NCBI RefSeq assembly: GCF_042433515.1
Contig: NZ_JBHLVH010000028.1
Span: 43,476 to 107,475, forward strand
Source of the DNA: Kytococcus schroeteri
GTDB lineage: Bacteria > Actinomycetota > Actinomycetes > Actinomycetales > Dermatophilaceae
Length of the DNA: 64,000 bases
Direction: 5' to 3'
This document shows, piece by piece, positions 51,514 to 59,572 of the stretch. Positions within the stretch are counted from its first letter, which is position 1. Each line of letters starts with the position of its first letter. Below the pieces are notes generated by a model. That model had not been told where the DNA came from, did not search any database, and saw only the letters and a list, made by a program, of their open reading frames with translations. A program made the translations under genes and the position numbers.

Positions 51514-52848
51514 TCAGGCGGCCAGCACCCGCCAGTCGGCCAGCCGCCAGGAGATCGGGCCGCCGTCCTTCCCCGAGGGCTCGAGCTCGAGCCGGACCGT
51601 CCGCGGGTCCCCTCCCTGGGCGGCCACCTTGGCGGTGAGCACCACCCGGCCCGCGCCGCTCCCTCCGTCTGCCCGGACCGGCCGCACGTCGCTCACGCGG
51701 TAGCGGGCCGCCACCGAGTGGCCCTCGGGCGCGGGGTGCCCGGTGTCGCGGCGCCAGGCGGGGCTGTCGCGCACCACCACCCGGGCCAGGGCCTCCCGGT
51801 CCCCTGCCACCCACGCGACCGCCCGGGTCGTGAGCAGATCGTCGACCTCCTCGGCGGTGGGCAGGGCCACGGGCGCGCCCGCCTCCGGCGCGGTGCGCGT
51901 GCGTGCAGGGGCAGGCGTGGGCGAGGCGGTACCACCGGCCGGGCGGTCCGACACGGCGGAGGGATCGGCCGGCGCCCCGGAGGGACCGGGCGCCGCCACC
52001 GGGGTCTCGGCCACGGCCGGGTCGGCCCCCTGCGAACCCACCGCCCAGAGGCCGCCGAGGGCCAGCACCGCCACGGCGCCGAGCACCAGCGGGCGCGTGC
52101 CCACCGGGTGCAGGCGCGACCGCAGACCGGACCGCTCCGGTTCCTGGGCGGCAGCGGCGAAGGCCTCGCGGAGGGCGGCCATCCGGTCCTGGTCGCCGCT
52201 GGCCGAGCCGTGGACCACCATGTCCGGCCAGGAGGTGCCCGGCCGGTCCGCGGGGTCCGCGTCCTCCGCGCCTTCGTCCCCGAGGGCGAACGGTGGCGCC
52301 TCCACACGCTCGGCAGCCGGGCTGGACGGGAGGGGGCTGGACGGGGCCGCACTCGCCGCCTCCGGCTCGTCCGGCCCGGGCGGAAGGTCGACCGGGCCGT
52401 CGGGCGGCGTGCTGGCCCCGGCCACCTCCTCGAGGGCGCCGGCGGCACAGACCACCAGGGCCGTGACCGTGGGACGTCCCGACGGGTCGTCGCGCAGGCC
52501 GCGCTCCACGGCCACCACGAGCTCCTCCGGCAGCTCCCACGTCACCACGTCGAGCAGGTCCCGGACCACCGCGGCCAGTTCGTAGGTGTCGCTCGCCGGG
52601 GTGGGCGCGTCGCCGTCCACCACCTCCGGCGGCTCCCGCAGCCAGGGGTCGTCCCCGGCCGGGACCGGCGGCCCCAGGTGGAAGCCGTGGTCGGCCCCCA
52701 CCCCCACCACCGCGGTGCTCACGCCACCGTGCACCGCGCCACCCTCGTGGAGCCGCACCAGGTCGGCCCCCACCTCCCGCAGGAGCCGGGCCACCTCCTG
52801 CGGCGACGGCTCCCACCCTTCCTGCACCAGTTCCTGCACTCGAACCAT
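51514..52848 (-). CDS. Membrane protein with a truncated pseudokinase domain
   Basis: About 444 residues. The N-terminus matches only the C-lobe of a Ser/Thr kinase: LHEGGAVHGGVS (33-44) stands where active kinases have LHxxGxxHRDLK, there is no DFG, SDTYELAAVVRDLLD (87-101) matches the SDxYSLG helix, and GLRDDPSGRPT (117-127) matches the closing Arg motif. The N-lobe and ATP site are absent. A Pro/Ser/Glu linker leads to one membrane span (about 250-272) and a Pro/Ala/Thr-rich extracytoplasmic part ending in a compact domain of about 110 residues. It probably acts as a scaffold or sensor. The ATG at 52848 has CAGGCT six bases upstream. Confidence 0.65.
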   Translation of the reverse strand: MVRVQELVQEGWEPSPQEVARLLREVGADLVRLHEGGAVHGGVSTAVVGVGADHGFHLGPPVPAGDDPWLREPPEVVDGDAPTPASDTYELAAVVRDLLDVVTWELPEELVVAVERGLRDDPSGRPTVTALVVCAAGALEEVAGASTPPDGPVDLPPGPDEPEAASAAPSSPLPSSPAAERVEAPPFALGDEGAEDADPADRPGTSWPDMVVHGSASGDQDRMAALREAFAAAAQEPERSGLRSRLHPVGTRPLVLGAVAVLALGGLWAVGSQGADPAVAETPVAAPGPSGAPADPSAVSDRPAGGTASPTPAPARTRTAPEAGAPVALPTAEEVDDLLTTRAVAWVAGDREALARVVVRDSPAWRRDTGHPAPEGHSVAARYRVSDVRPVRADGGSGAGRVVLTAKVAAQGGDPRTVRLELEPSGKDGGPISWRLADWRVLAA

Positions 52849-52854
52849 GGGTGC

Positions 52855-52860
52855 AGCCTG
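52855..52860 (-). promoter_or_regulatory. Putative -10 box of the pseudokinase gene
   Basis: CAGGCT on the minus strand, six bases before the ATG at 52848. The match to the TANNNT pattern is imperfect. Confidence 0.3.
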
Positions 52861-52901
52861 CCGCGGATCCGGGTGGGCGTGTCGGGCGTCGTCCACAGGC
52901 G

Positions 52902-52907
52902 TACCCT
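52902..52907 (+). promoter_or_regulatory. -10 box of lipB
   Basis: TACCCT, six bases before ATG 52914; no ribosome site. Confidence 0.5.
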
Positions 52908-52913
52908 CGGCGT

Positions 52914-53627
52914 ATGCGCTTCGAGCACGTGGGCCTGGTTCCGGACACCGTCGACTACATGGAGGGCTGGGACCTGCAGAAGCAGGTGCACCAGCGCGTC
53001 GTCGAGGGTGGTGAGGACACCGTGCTGCTGCTGGAGCACACGGCCGTCTACACCGCCGGCAAGCGCACCGAGCCCCACGAGCGCCCCCTGGACGGCACCC
53101 CCGTGGTCGACGTGGACCGCGGCGGCAAGATCACCTGGCACGGCCCCGGCCAGCTCACCGGCTACCCGATCGTGCGGTTGCCGGACCCGGTGGACGTGGT
53201 GGCGCACGTGCGCCGCCTCGAGGAGGTGCTCATCCGCACCGTGGCCGAGTACGGCATCGAGGCCACGCGGGTGGACGGGCGCAGCGGTGCCTGGGTGCTC
53301 GGCGACCCCGCCGCGCAGGACGAGTTCGGACGTCAGGACCGCAAGATCGGCGCCGTCGGCATCCGCGTGAGCCGCGACGTGGCCATGCACGGCTTCGCCC
53401 TCAACGTGGACTGCCCGCTCACCTGGGCCGAGGGCATCGTGCCGTGCGGCATCTCCGACGCGGGCGTGACCAGCATCGCCGCCGAGCTGCGCCGCCGCGG
53501 CGAGGACGCCGCCGGCGCGACCGTGGCCGACGCCCTGCCGCGCGTGGAGGCGCACCTGCGCGACGTACTCGGCGCGGTCGAGGTGGCGCGCCCGGCCGCC
53601 ACCACCGCCGGGCACGACGCCGCCTGA
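52914..53627 (+). CDS. lipB: Octanoyl-[ACP]:protein octanoyltransferase
   Basis: A 237-residue enzyme that moves octanoyl groups from acyl carrier protein to lipoyl domains, the first step of lipoate assembly. Signature DRGGKITWHGPGQL (about 68-81), catalytic Lys in DRKIGAVGI and catalytic Cys in VPCGISD. It precedes lipA. The start at ATG 52914 matches known LipB N-termini (MRFEHVGLV); the frame is open for 21 codons more upstream. Confidence 0.95.
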   Translation: MRFEHVGLVPDTVDYMEGWDLQKQVHQRVVEGGEDTVLLLEHTAVYTAGKRTEPHERPLDGTPVVDVDRGGKITWHGPGQLTGYPIVRLPDPVDVVAHVRRLEEVLIRTVAEYGIEATRVDGRSGAWVLGDPAAQDEFGRQDRKIGAVGIRVSRDVAMHGFALNVDCPLTWAEGIVPCGISDAGVTSIAAELRRRGEDAAGATVADALPRVEAHLRDVLGAVEVARPAATTAGHDAA

Positions 53628-53659
53628 ACCCACCCGCCGGCACCCCGCCCCACCCGGCG

Positions 53660-53665
53660 TATCCT
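53660..53665 (+). promoter_or_regulatory. Putative -10 box of lipA
   Basis: TATCCT in the 124-base gap between lipB and lipA; it would give a leader of about 80 bases with CAGGGAGT before the GTG. Confidence 0.35.
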
Positions 53666-53751
53666 GTGGTGCTGCGTGCGGCGTCCACCGCCGCCCACCA
53701 GGCCCCGGCAGACACCGCCGGGACGCCACGTCGAGTGCAGGGAGTCAATCC

Positions 53752-54774
53752 GTGACCATCGCCCCCGAAGGTCGCCGTCTGCTGCGCGTGGAGGCGCGCA
53801 ACGCCGAGACGCCGATCGAGCGCAAGCCCTCCTGGATCCGCACCACCGCCAAGATGGGCCCGGAGTACCGCGAGGTGAACTCCATGGTCAAGGGGCAGGG
53901 CCTGCACACGGTGTGTCAGGAGGCCGGCTGCCCCAACATCTTCGAGTGCTGGGAGGACCGCGAGGCCACCTTCCTCATCGGTGGCGACACGTGCACGCGC
54001 CGCTGCGACTTCTGCGACATCGCCACCGGCAAGCCGATGCCGCTCGACCCGGCCGAGCCGATGAAGGTGGCCAACTCCGTGGCCCAGATGGGCCTTCGCT
54101 ACGCCACCGTCACCGGCGTGGCCCGCGACGACATGCCCGACGGCGCCGCCGCGCTCTACGCCGACACCATCCGCGCCATCCACGAGCGCAACCCGAACAC
54201 CGGCGTGGAGATCCTGCCCCCGGACTTCGGCGCCAAGCCCGAGCTGGTGCAGCAGGTCTTCGACGCCCGCCCCGAGGTGTTCGCCCACAACCTGGAGACC
54301 GTGCCGCGCATCTTCCGCCAGATCCGCCCGGCGTTCACCTACGAGAAGTCGCTCAAGGTGATCTCCATGGCCAAGGAGGACGGGCTGCTCACCAAGTCCA
54401 ACCTCATCCTGGGCATGGGCGAGAACGACGAGGAGATCAAGCAGGCGATGGTGGACCTGCGCGACGCCGGCTGCGACATCCTCACCATCACCCAGTACCT
54501 GCGCCCCTCCAAGCTGCACCACCCCATCGACCGGTGGGTGAAGCCGGAGGAGTTCGTGGCCCTCAGCGAGTACGGCGAGGAGCTGGGCATGAGCATCATG
54601 GCCGGCCCGCTGGTGCGCTCGTCCTACCGCGCCGGCCGCCTGTGGGCGCAGACCATGCGCAAGCTCGGCCGCGAGATCCCCGAGCACCTGGCCCACCTCG
54701 GCGAGGCCGTCGACGACGGGGCCCGCCAGGAGGCCCGTACCCTCGTGGAGAAGCGCCTCGGCGCCACCGGCTGA
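53752..54774 (+). CDS. lipA: Lipoyl synthase
   Basis: A 340-residue radical SAM enzyme inserting two sulfurs into octanoyl-lipoyl domains. The auxiliary cluster motif C-x4-C-x5-C is CQEAGCPNIFEC (about 57-68) and the radical SAM motif CTRRCDFC (near 83-90). The C-terminal RSSY motif near 286-289 is also present. Start GTG 53752 behind AGGGAG. It works on the same targets as LipB: the sucB lipoyl domains and glycine-cleavage H protein. Confidence 0.96.
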   Translation: MTIAPEGRRLLRVEARNAETPIERKPSWIRTTAKMGPEYREVNSMVKGQGLHTVCQEAGCPNIFECWEDREATFLIGGDTCTRRCDFCDIATGKPMPLDPAEPMKVANSVAQMGLRYATVTGVARDDMPDGAAALYADTIRAIHERNPNTGVEILPPDFGAKPELVQQVFDARPEVFAHNLETVPRIFRQIRPAFTYEKSLKVISMAKEDGLLTKSNLILGMGENDEEIKQAMVDLRDAGCDILTITQYLRPSKLHHPIDRWVKPEEFVALSEYGEELGMSIMAGPLVRSSYRAGRLWAQTMRKLGREIPEHLAHLGEAVDDGARQEARTLVEKRLGATG

Positions 54775-54818
54775 CGCCGCCCCACTCCCCCGCCCTGACA
54801 CAGAGGAACCCCAGCCCC

Positions 54819-55592
54819 ATGGCACAGAAGGACACCCCGCGCGGCGCCCGCCGCGACGGCACCGGCAAGCGGACGCTCGGCCAGCGCGTGAAGGCCTACG
54901 GCTCGCAGGTCGGCGAGGTCTACCGCATGACCCGGCGCGCCAACCCCAACACGCCGCTGGTCCTGCTGGCCGTGTTCCTGGGCGTGCTCGTGCTGTTCGG
55001 CCTGCTGGGCCTGCTGTTCGACATGTTCGTCTACTTCGTGCTGCTGGGGCTGCTCGTGGCCATCCTGGCCACCACCTTCACGCTGGGCCGCCTGGCGCAG
55101 AAGGCCGCCTACGCGCAGGTGGAGGGCCAGCCCGGGCAGGGCGGGGCCGCACTGCAGGCGCTGGGGCGCACTTGGTACTACGAGCAGGAGCCGGTGGCCG
55201 CCGAGATGCCGCGCCGTGCCCGGGGCGTGCAGGACATGGACAAGGCCGCGATGGTGTTCCGCGGCGTCTCCCGGCGGGGCGTCGTGCTGCTGGGCGAGGG
55301 TCCCAAGGGGGGCGCGCAGCGGCTGCTGGCCTCGCAGGAGAAGTTCGTGCACCGCATCGCCGGTCCGGAGGTGCCCGTGACCACCTACCTGCTCGGCGAG
55401 GGCGAGGACCGCACGCCCATGACCGACGTGATCCGCGAGGCCAAGAAGCTGCCCAAGCAGATGACCGACGCGGAGGCCGAGGCCGTGCACAAGCGCCTCA
55501 CGGCGATGGGCGGCATGGCCCAGCAGGCCGGCATGCCCAAGGGCATCGACCCGCGCCGTGCACGGACGGCGAAGCGCTCCACCATCCGCTGA
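54819..55592 (+). CDS. DUF4191 membrane protein
   Basis: A 257-residue protein: basic N-terminus with QRVKAYGSQVGEVYRMTRRA, two adjacent membrane spans (about 46-62 and 66-88), then a soluble domain with LGRTWYYEQEPVA, GVSRRGVVLLGEG and a Lys/Arg-rich tail. This is the DUF4191 family, conserved downstream of lipA in Actinobacteria. Function unknown. AGAGGAACC precedes the ATG. Confidence 0.88.
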   Translation: MAQKDTPRGARRDGTGKRTLGQRVKAYGSQVGEVYRMTRRANPNTPLVLLAVFLGVLVLFGLLGLLFDMFVYFVLLGLLVAILATTFTLGRLAQKAAYAQVEGQPGQGGAALQALGRTWYYEQEPVAAEMPRRARGVQDMDKAAMVFRGVSRRGVVLLGEGPKGGAQRLLASQEKFVHRIAGPEVPVTTYLLGEGEDRTPMTDVIREAKKLPKQMTDAEAEAVHKRLTAMGGMAQQAGMPKGIDPRRARTAKRSTIR

Positions 55593-55600
55593 GACCCGCC

Positions 55601-56254
55601 GTGGTGGCGCCCTCCCGTCGGCGATTCGTGCTGGGCGTCGCCCTCGCCGGACTGGTGCCGGTGGCCGGGTGCGGGCACGCCGGCACGCTCGTGGTGGTGA
55701 GCCCCCACCCCGACGACGAGACGCTGCGTCTGTCGGGCTACGTGCTGCACGCGCGCGACCGGGGCGACCACTTGGTGCTCGTGGCGGTGACCCGGGGCGC
55801 CGCGAGCGGGGCCGCCCCCGCCTCGTGGAGCGCCGAGCGCCTCGAGGCGGTGCGCTCGGCGGAGCTGGAGGACGCCTGGGCCGCGCTGACCGGCGAACGG
55901 GGCACCATCACCCACCTGGAGCTGCCCGACGGTGGTCTCACCGAGTCCGCGGTGGCCGAGGCCCTCTCCCCCGTCCTGGAGGAACACCCCGACGCCGTGG
56001 TGGCCGCCGCCTGCGCCACCGACGACGACCATCCCGACCACCGCGTCGTGGCCCGGGTGGTGCGCCGGCTCGCCGGCGACCGCAGCCGCACCGCGCTGCC
56101 GCCGGGAGCACAGGGCGGACGGATCTGGGACTGCCCGGACCTGCCGGCCGCCCGCCGGGCCGACGCCGCCTACGCACCGTTCGGGCACCGGTCGGTGAGC
56201 GGGCTGTTCGACGACCTGCGCGCGGCGGACCACCGGTCGGCGGTGCTCGGGTGA
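55601..56254 (+). CDS. PIG-L family deacetylase, lipoprotein
   Basis: About 217 residues. RRRFVLGVALAGLVPVAGC is a Tat-like lipoprotein signal (lipobox Cys near 24), so the enzyme should act outside the cytoplasm. The catalytic LmbE/PIG-L motif SPHPDDE follows (34-40), and a second motif DDDHPDH lies near 140-146; together they form the zinc site. Such enzymes remove acetyl groups from N-acetylglucosaminyl compounds. GTG 55601 or 55604 may be the start. It overlaps the acetyltransferase-like gene by four bases. Confidence 0.85.
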   Translation: MVAPSRRRFVLGVALAGLVPVAGCGHAGTLVVVSPHPDDETLRLSGYVLHARDRGDHLVLVAVTRGAASGAAPASWSAERLEAVRSAELEDAWAALTGERGTITHLELPDGGLTESAVAEALSPVLEEHPDAVVAAACATDDDHPDHRVVARVVRRLAGDRSRTALPPGAQGGRIWDCPDLPAARRADAAYAPFGHRSVSGLFDDLRAADHRSAVLG

Positions 56255-57342
56255 GCAGCATCGGGCCCGGTGCGCGGCGCCGCCTGGTCTCCCTCGACTG
56301 GTCGCGCGGCGCCGCGGTGGTCTTCAACCTGCTGATGATCGCGGTGCTGCCCCCGCTGCCGACCGCGCTGGTGCACGCCCACTGGGAGGGCATCCACCTG
56401 GTGGACCTGGTCTTCCCCACCTTCGTGGTGCTCTCGGGCGCCGGCATGGCCTTCGCCTACGCCCGCACGCCCTCGTGGTGGGTGGTCCTGCGCCGCTCGG
56501 TGGTGCTGTGGGCAGCCGGGCTGCTCTACAACGCGGTGGTGCTGGACTGGCCGGCCCCCGCGGAGTTCCGCCTCATGGGCCCCCTCCAGGTTTACGCGGT
56601 GCTGGTGCCGGTGGTGGCCGTGGCGAGCACCCGCCTACGCAGCCCCCGGGCGTGGGCGGTCGCGGTGGCCGTGCTGACGGTGGCGCTCACCGCGCTGCAC
56701 CTGGCCTGGGGTGCGCACTGCGGCGGCGTGACCCCGACCTGCAATCCCTCGCGCACGCTCGACCTGCCGTGGATGGGGGCGCACGCCTACCGGGGTGGTG
56801 CGCGAGGCCACGACCCGGAGGGGGTGGTGACGCTCGCCGGTGCCCTGGTGACCGTGGGAGTGGGCCTGGTGGCGGGCGCCACCGTGCGCACCCTGCACGG
56901 CACCCCCGGGGCGCGGGGGCGGATCATCACCCTCATCCTGCTGCTGGTGGGCGCCTGCCTGGCCGCAGGGCTGGTGCTGCACCTGCTGGGCGTGCCCGTG
57001 GTCAAGCGGTTGTGGACCCCGTCCTTCGCCCTGCTCACGGCCGTGCCCGGGTTGCTCGTGCTGCTGGGTGCGTACTTGCTCCTCGACGCCGACGGGGCCC
57101 CTCCGGCGTCATCGCTGGTGCGACCGGTGCCCGAGGCACTCGGCCGCAACGCCCTGCTCGGTTACTTCGGCTCGCACCTCGTGCTGCACCAGCTCACCGC
57201 CGGCGACCCCTCGGTGGCCGACAGGGTGGTGCGGCTGATGGGTCCAGACGCCGGCCGGTGGGTCTTCGGCATCGCGTTCCTGGCCTTCTGGGTGGCCCTC
57301 GCCCTCGTGCTGGCGCGGTACCGCGTGTACGTGCGGCCCTGA
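56251..57342 (+). CDS. Transmembrane acyltransferase, HGSNAT/DUF5009-like
   Basis: A 363-residue membrane protein with about ten spans. SLDWSRGAAVVFNLLM near the N-terminus and HAHWEGIHLVDLVFPTFVV (42-60) match the D-x-x-R-G and H-A-x-W-x-G...D-L-V-F-P signatures of heparan-alpha-glucosaminide N-acetyltransferase-like proteins, which carry acetyl groups from cytosolic acetyl-CoA to sugars outside. It overlaps the PIG-L deacetylase gene (GTGA), so the pair could remove and add acetyl groups on an extracellular amino sugar. YeiB-like acyltransferases are the alternative. Confidence 0.8.
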   Translation: MSSIGPGARRRLVSLDWSRGAAVVFNLLMIAVLPPLPTALVHAHWEGIHLVDLVFPTFVVLSGAGMAFAYARTPSWWVVLRRSVVLWAAGLLYNAVVLDWPAPAEFRLMGPLQVYAVLVPVVAVASTRLRSPRAWAVAVAVLTVALTALHLAWGAHCGGVTPTCNPSRTLDLPWMGAHAYRGGARGHDPEGVVTLAGALVTVGVGLVAGATVRTLHGTPGARGRIITLILLLVGACLAAGLVLHLLGVPVVKRLWTPSFALLTAVPGLLVLLGAYLLLDADGAPPASSLVRPVPEALGRNALLGYFGSHLVLHQLTAGDPSVADRVVRLMGPDAGRWVFGIAFLAFWVALALVLARYRVYVRP

Positions 57343-57384
57343 GGCACCCGCGTCGTCACCGGGCCCGTCAGGCCCTGACCCGCC

Positions 57385-57861
57385 TCAGCGCCCGCGGACG
57401 ATGGCGGTGCGACGCACCCAGTCGTGTGCGCCGCGCTGGTCGCGGTCCCAGATCAGGGCCGGCAGGGCCAGGCAGAGCAGGACCGCGCGCACCGCGGAGT
57501 CCACGAGCGTGACCGGCCGGTCGTCGAGGCGGATCACCTGCAGGCCCATGATGCGGTGGCCGAGGGTGCCGCCGGCCGCGGCGACGAGCACGAGGTTCTC
57601 CAGCAGGAAGATCCCGTGCGTCACCAGCTGGCCGGACCCGCCCGGCCCCAGGTGGCCCCACGTGGCGGCCGTGATGGCCAGACAGGCGAACCAGTCGATG
57701 AACAAGGCGACCAGGCGCGGGCCGAGGCGGGCGATGGACCCGGGGCCGGTGGCCGGCAGGCCGAGGCGTTGACCCGGGTGGTCCTGGGGGCTGGGGTGCT
57801 CGTCGTCGGGGAGCGCCGCCCGGGGTCCGCTGAGCCAGGAGCCGATCTCACGTCTGTCCAC
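57385..57861 (-). CDS. RDD family membrane protein
   Basis: A 158-residue protein with a hydrophilic N-terminus and an RDD domain of three spans: GPRLVALFIDWFACLAI (first helix with the conserved R and D), GTLGHRIMGLQVIRLDDRP between helices two and three, and RDQRGAHDWVRRT at the end. RDD proteins are often transport-related, with unknown substrates. Start GTG 57861. In Actinobacteria an RDD gene often lies beside glnA, as here. Confidence 0.85.
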   Translation of the reverse strand: MDRREIGSWLSGPRAALPDDEHPSPQDHPGQRLGLPATGPGSIARLGPRLVALFIDWFACLAITAATWGHLGPGGSGQLVTHGIFLLENLVLVAAAGGTLGHRIMGLQVIRLDDRPVTLVDSAVRAVLLCLALPALIWDRDQRGAHDWVRRTAIVRGR

Positions 57862-57867
57862 GCGCAC

Positions 57868-57873
57868 AGGGTA
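57868..57873 (-). promoter_or_regulatory. -10 box of the RDD gene
   Basis: TACCCT on the minus strand, six bases before GTG 57861; no ribosome site. Confidence 0.5.
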
Positions 57874-57945
57874 CGGACCGGGCGGAGCGCGGGCGGGCCG
57901 GTGGGTGGCGCGTGTCCGAGACCACCGACGACACGTGGCCACCCG

Positions 57946-57988
57946 GTGACGTGGGAGTGACTCCACGGCAGGGGCCAGTCGATAGGCT
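57946..57988 (+). promoter_or_regulatory. glnA upstream region: GTGAC direct repeat and -10 box
   Basis: GTGAC-N6-GTGAC (57946-57961) resembles the a-half of GlnR boxes (GTNAC-N6-GAAAC) but with a poor second half. TAGGCT (57983-57988) is a candidate -10, giving a leader of about 65 bases. Confidence 0.3.
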
Positions 57989-58057
57989 GGGTCCGTTCCG
58001 CGACACCGCCGACCCGGCGGTGCCGGCCACCACTCCCGCTCCCAGGAGGGCACAGCA

Positions 58058-59482
58058 GTGTTCAGCAGCCCGCAAGAGGTCATCGACTACATCCGCGACG
58101 AGGAGGTGGAGTTCCTCGACATCCGGTTCTGCGACCTTCCGGGCGTCATGCAGCACTTCAATGTGCCCGCCTCCACGGTGGACGCCGAGGCGCTGGCCAC
58201 CGGCCAGATGTTCGACGGCTCGTCCATCCGCGGCTTCGTCGCCATCCACGAGTCCGACATGAAGCTGCTGCCCGACCTGGCCACCGCGTTCATCGACCCC
58301 TTCCGGGACGCCAAGACGCTGGTCATGAACTACTCCATCGTCGACCCCTTCACCGACGAGCCCTACGGCCGCGACCCGCGCACCATCGCCCGCCGCGCCG
58401 AGGAGTACCTGAGGACGACCGGCATCGCCGACACCGTCTTCATCGGCGCCGAGGCCGAGTTCCACGTGTTCGACGAGGTCCGCTACGAGACCACCCCGGG
58501 CAGCGCGTTCTACAGCATCGACGCCGAGGCCGCGGCTTGGAACACCGGCCGCGAGGAGGTGGGCGGCAACCAGGGCTACAAGGTGAGCACCAAGGGCGGG
58601 TACTTCCCGGTGTTCCCCACCGACCACTACACCGACCTGCGCGACCAGATCTGCCGCAACATGGAGAAGGTCGGCCTCGAGGTCGAGCGCAGCCACCACG
58701 AGGTGGGCTCCGCCGGCCAGCAGGAGATCAACTACAAGTTCAACACGCTGCTGCACGCCGGCGACGACATGATGAAGTTCAAGTACGTCGTCAAGGGCAC
58801 CGCGTGGGAGGACGGCCGCTCGGCCACCTTCATGCCCAAGCCGGTCATGGGTGACAACGGCTCCGGCATGCACACCCACCAGAGCCTGTGGAAGGACGGC
58901 GAGCCGCTGTTCCACGACGAGAACGGTTACGGCCAGCTCTCCGACACCGCGCGGTGGTACATCGGTGGCCTGCTCAAGCACGCCCCGGCGCTGCTGGCCT
59001 TCACCAACCCGACGATCAACTCGTTCCGCCGCCTGGTGCCGGGCTTCGAGGCGCCGGTCAACCTCGTGTACTCGGCCCGCAACCGCTCGGCGTGCATCCG
59101 CATCCCGATCACGGGCACCTCGCCGAAGGCCAAGCGCGTGGAGTTCCGCGTGCCGGACCCGTCGGCCAACCCGTACCTGTGCTTCGCGGCGCAGCTGATG
59201 GCCGGCATCGACGGCATCCGCAACCGCATCGAGCCGCCGGAGCCGGTGGACAAGGACCTGTACGAGCTGCCGCCGGAGGAGCAGGCGAACATCGAGCAGC
59301 TGCCGTTCTCGCTCGACGCCGCCCTGGAGGCGCTGGAGGCCGACCACGACTTCCTCACCGAGGGCGACGTGTTCACCGACGACCTCATTGCGGCCTGGGT
59401 GGACTACAAGCGCACGCACGAGATCGCGCCGATGCGCCTGCGCCCCAACCCCTTCGAGTACGAGCTCTACTACCACATCTGA
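58058..59482 (+). CDS. glnA: Glutamine synthetase type I
   Basis: A 474-residue dodecameric-type enzyme making glutamine from glutamate, ammonia and ATP. EAEFHVFD (near 130), KPVMGDNGSGMHTHQSLW (about 264-281), NRSACIRIP and RVEFRVPDPSANPYL are active-site segments; KDLYELPPEE near 399-408 contains the Tyr modified by adenylylation in GSI-beta, so GlnE-type control is likely. GTG start behind CAGGAGGG. A hairpin terminator follows. Confidence 0.96.
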   Translation: MFSSPQEVIDYIRDEEVEFLDIRFCDLPGVMQHFNVPASTVDAEALATGQMFDGSSIRGFVAIHESDMKLLPDLATAFIDPFRDAKTLVMNYSIVDPFTDEPYGRDPRTIARRAEEYLRTTGIADTVFIGAEAEFHVFDEVRYETTPGSAFYSIDAEAAAWNTGREEVGGNQGYKVSTKGGYFPVFPTDHYTDLRDQICRNMEKVGLEVERSHHEVGSAGQQEINYKFNTLLHAGDDMMKFKYVVKGTAWEDGRSATFMPKPVMGDNGSGMHTHQSLWKDGEPLFHDENGYGQLSDTARWYIGGLLKHAPALLAFTNPTINSFRRLVPGFEAPVNLVYSARNRSACIRIPITGTSPKAKRVEFRVPDPSANPYLCFAAQLMAGIDGIRNRIEPPEPVDKDLYELPPEEQANIEQLPFSLDAALEALEADHDFLTEGDVFTDDLIAAWVDYKRTHEIAPMRLRPNPFEYELYYHI

Positions 59483-59501
59483 GTCGCCGACCACGGTGTG
59501 A

Positions 59502-59535
59502 CGACGGGGCCGGTCCTGCGGGACCGGCCCCGTCG
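59502..59535 (+). terminator. Hairpin terminator of glnA
   Basis: Fifteen-base perfect arms (59502-59516, 59521-59535), four-base loop. The convergent kinase-like gene ends 38 bases on, so it may serve both. Confidence 0.85.
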
Positions 59536-59572
59536 GCGTCCCCGGGCGTGCGCGTTCCTGTGCCTGGGCGGC

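Noticed and set aside
47855..52913. Very long minus-strand frame running over lpdA and sucB
   Set aside because: Only its last 58 codons (47678-47854, DUF5302) have a ribosome site and family match; the rest is the mirror of real genes.
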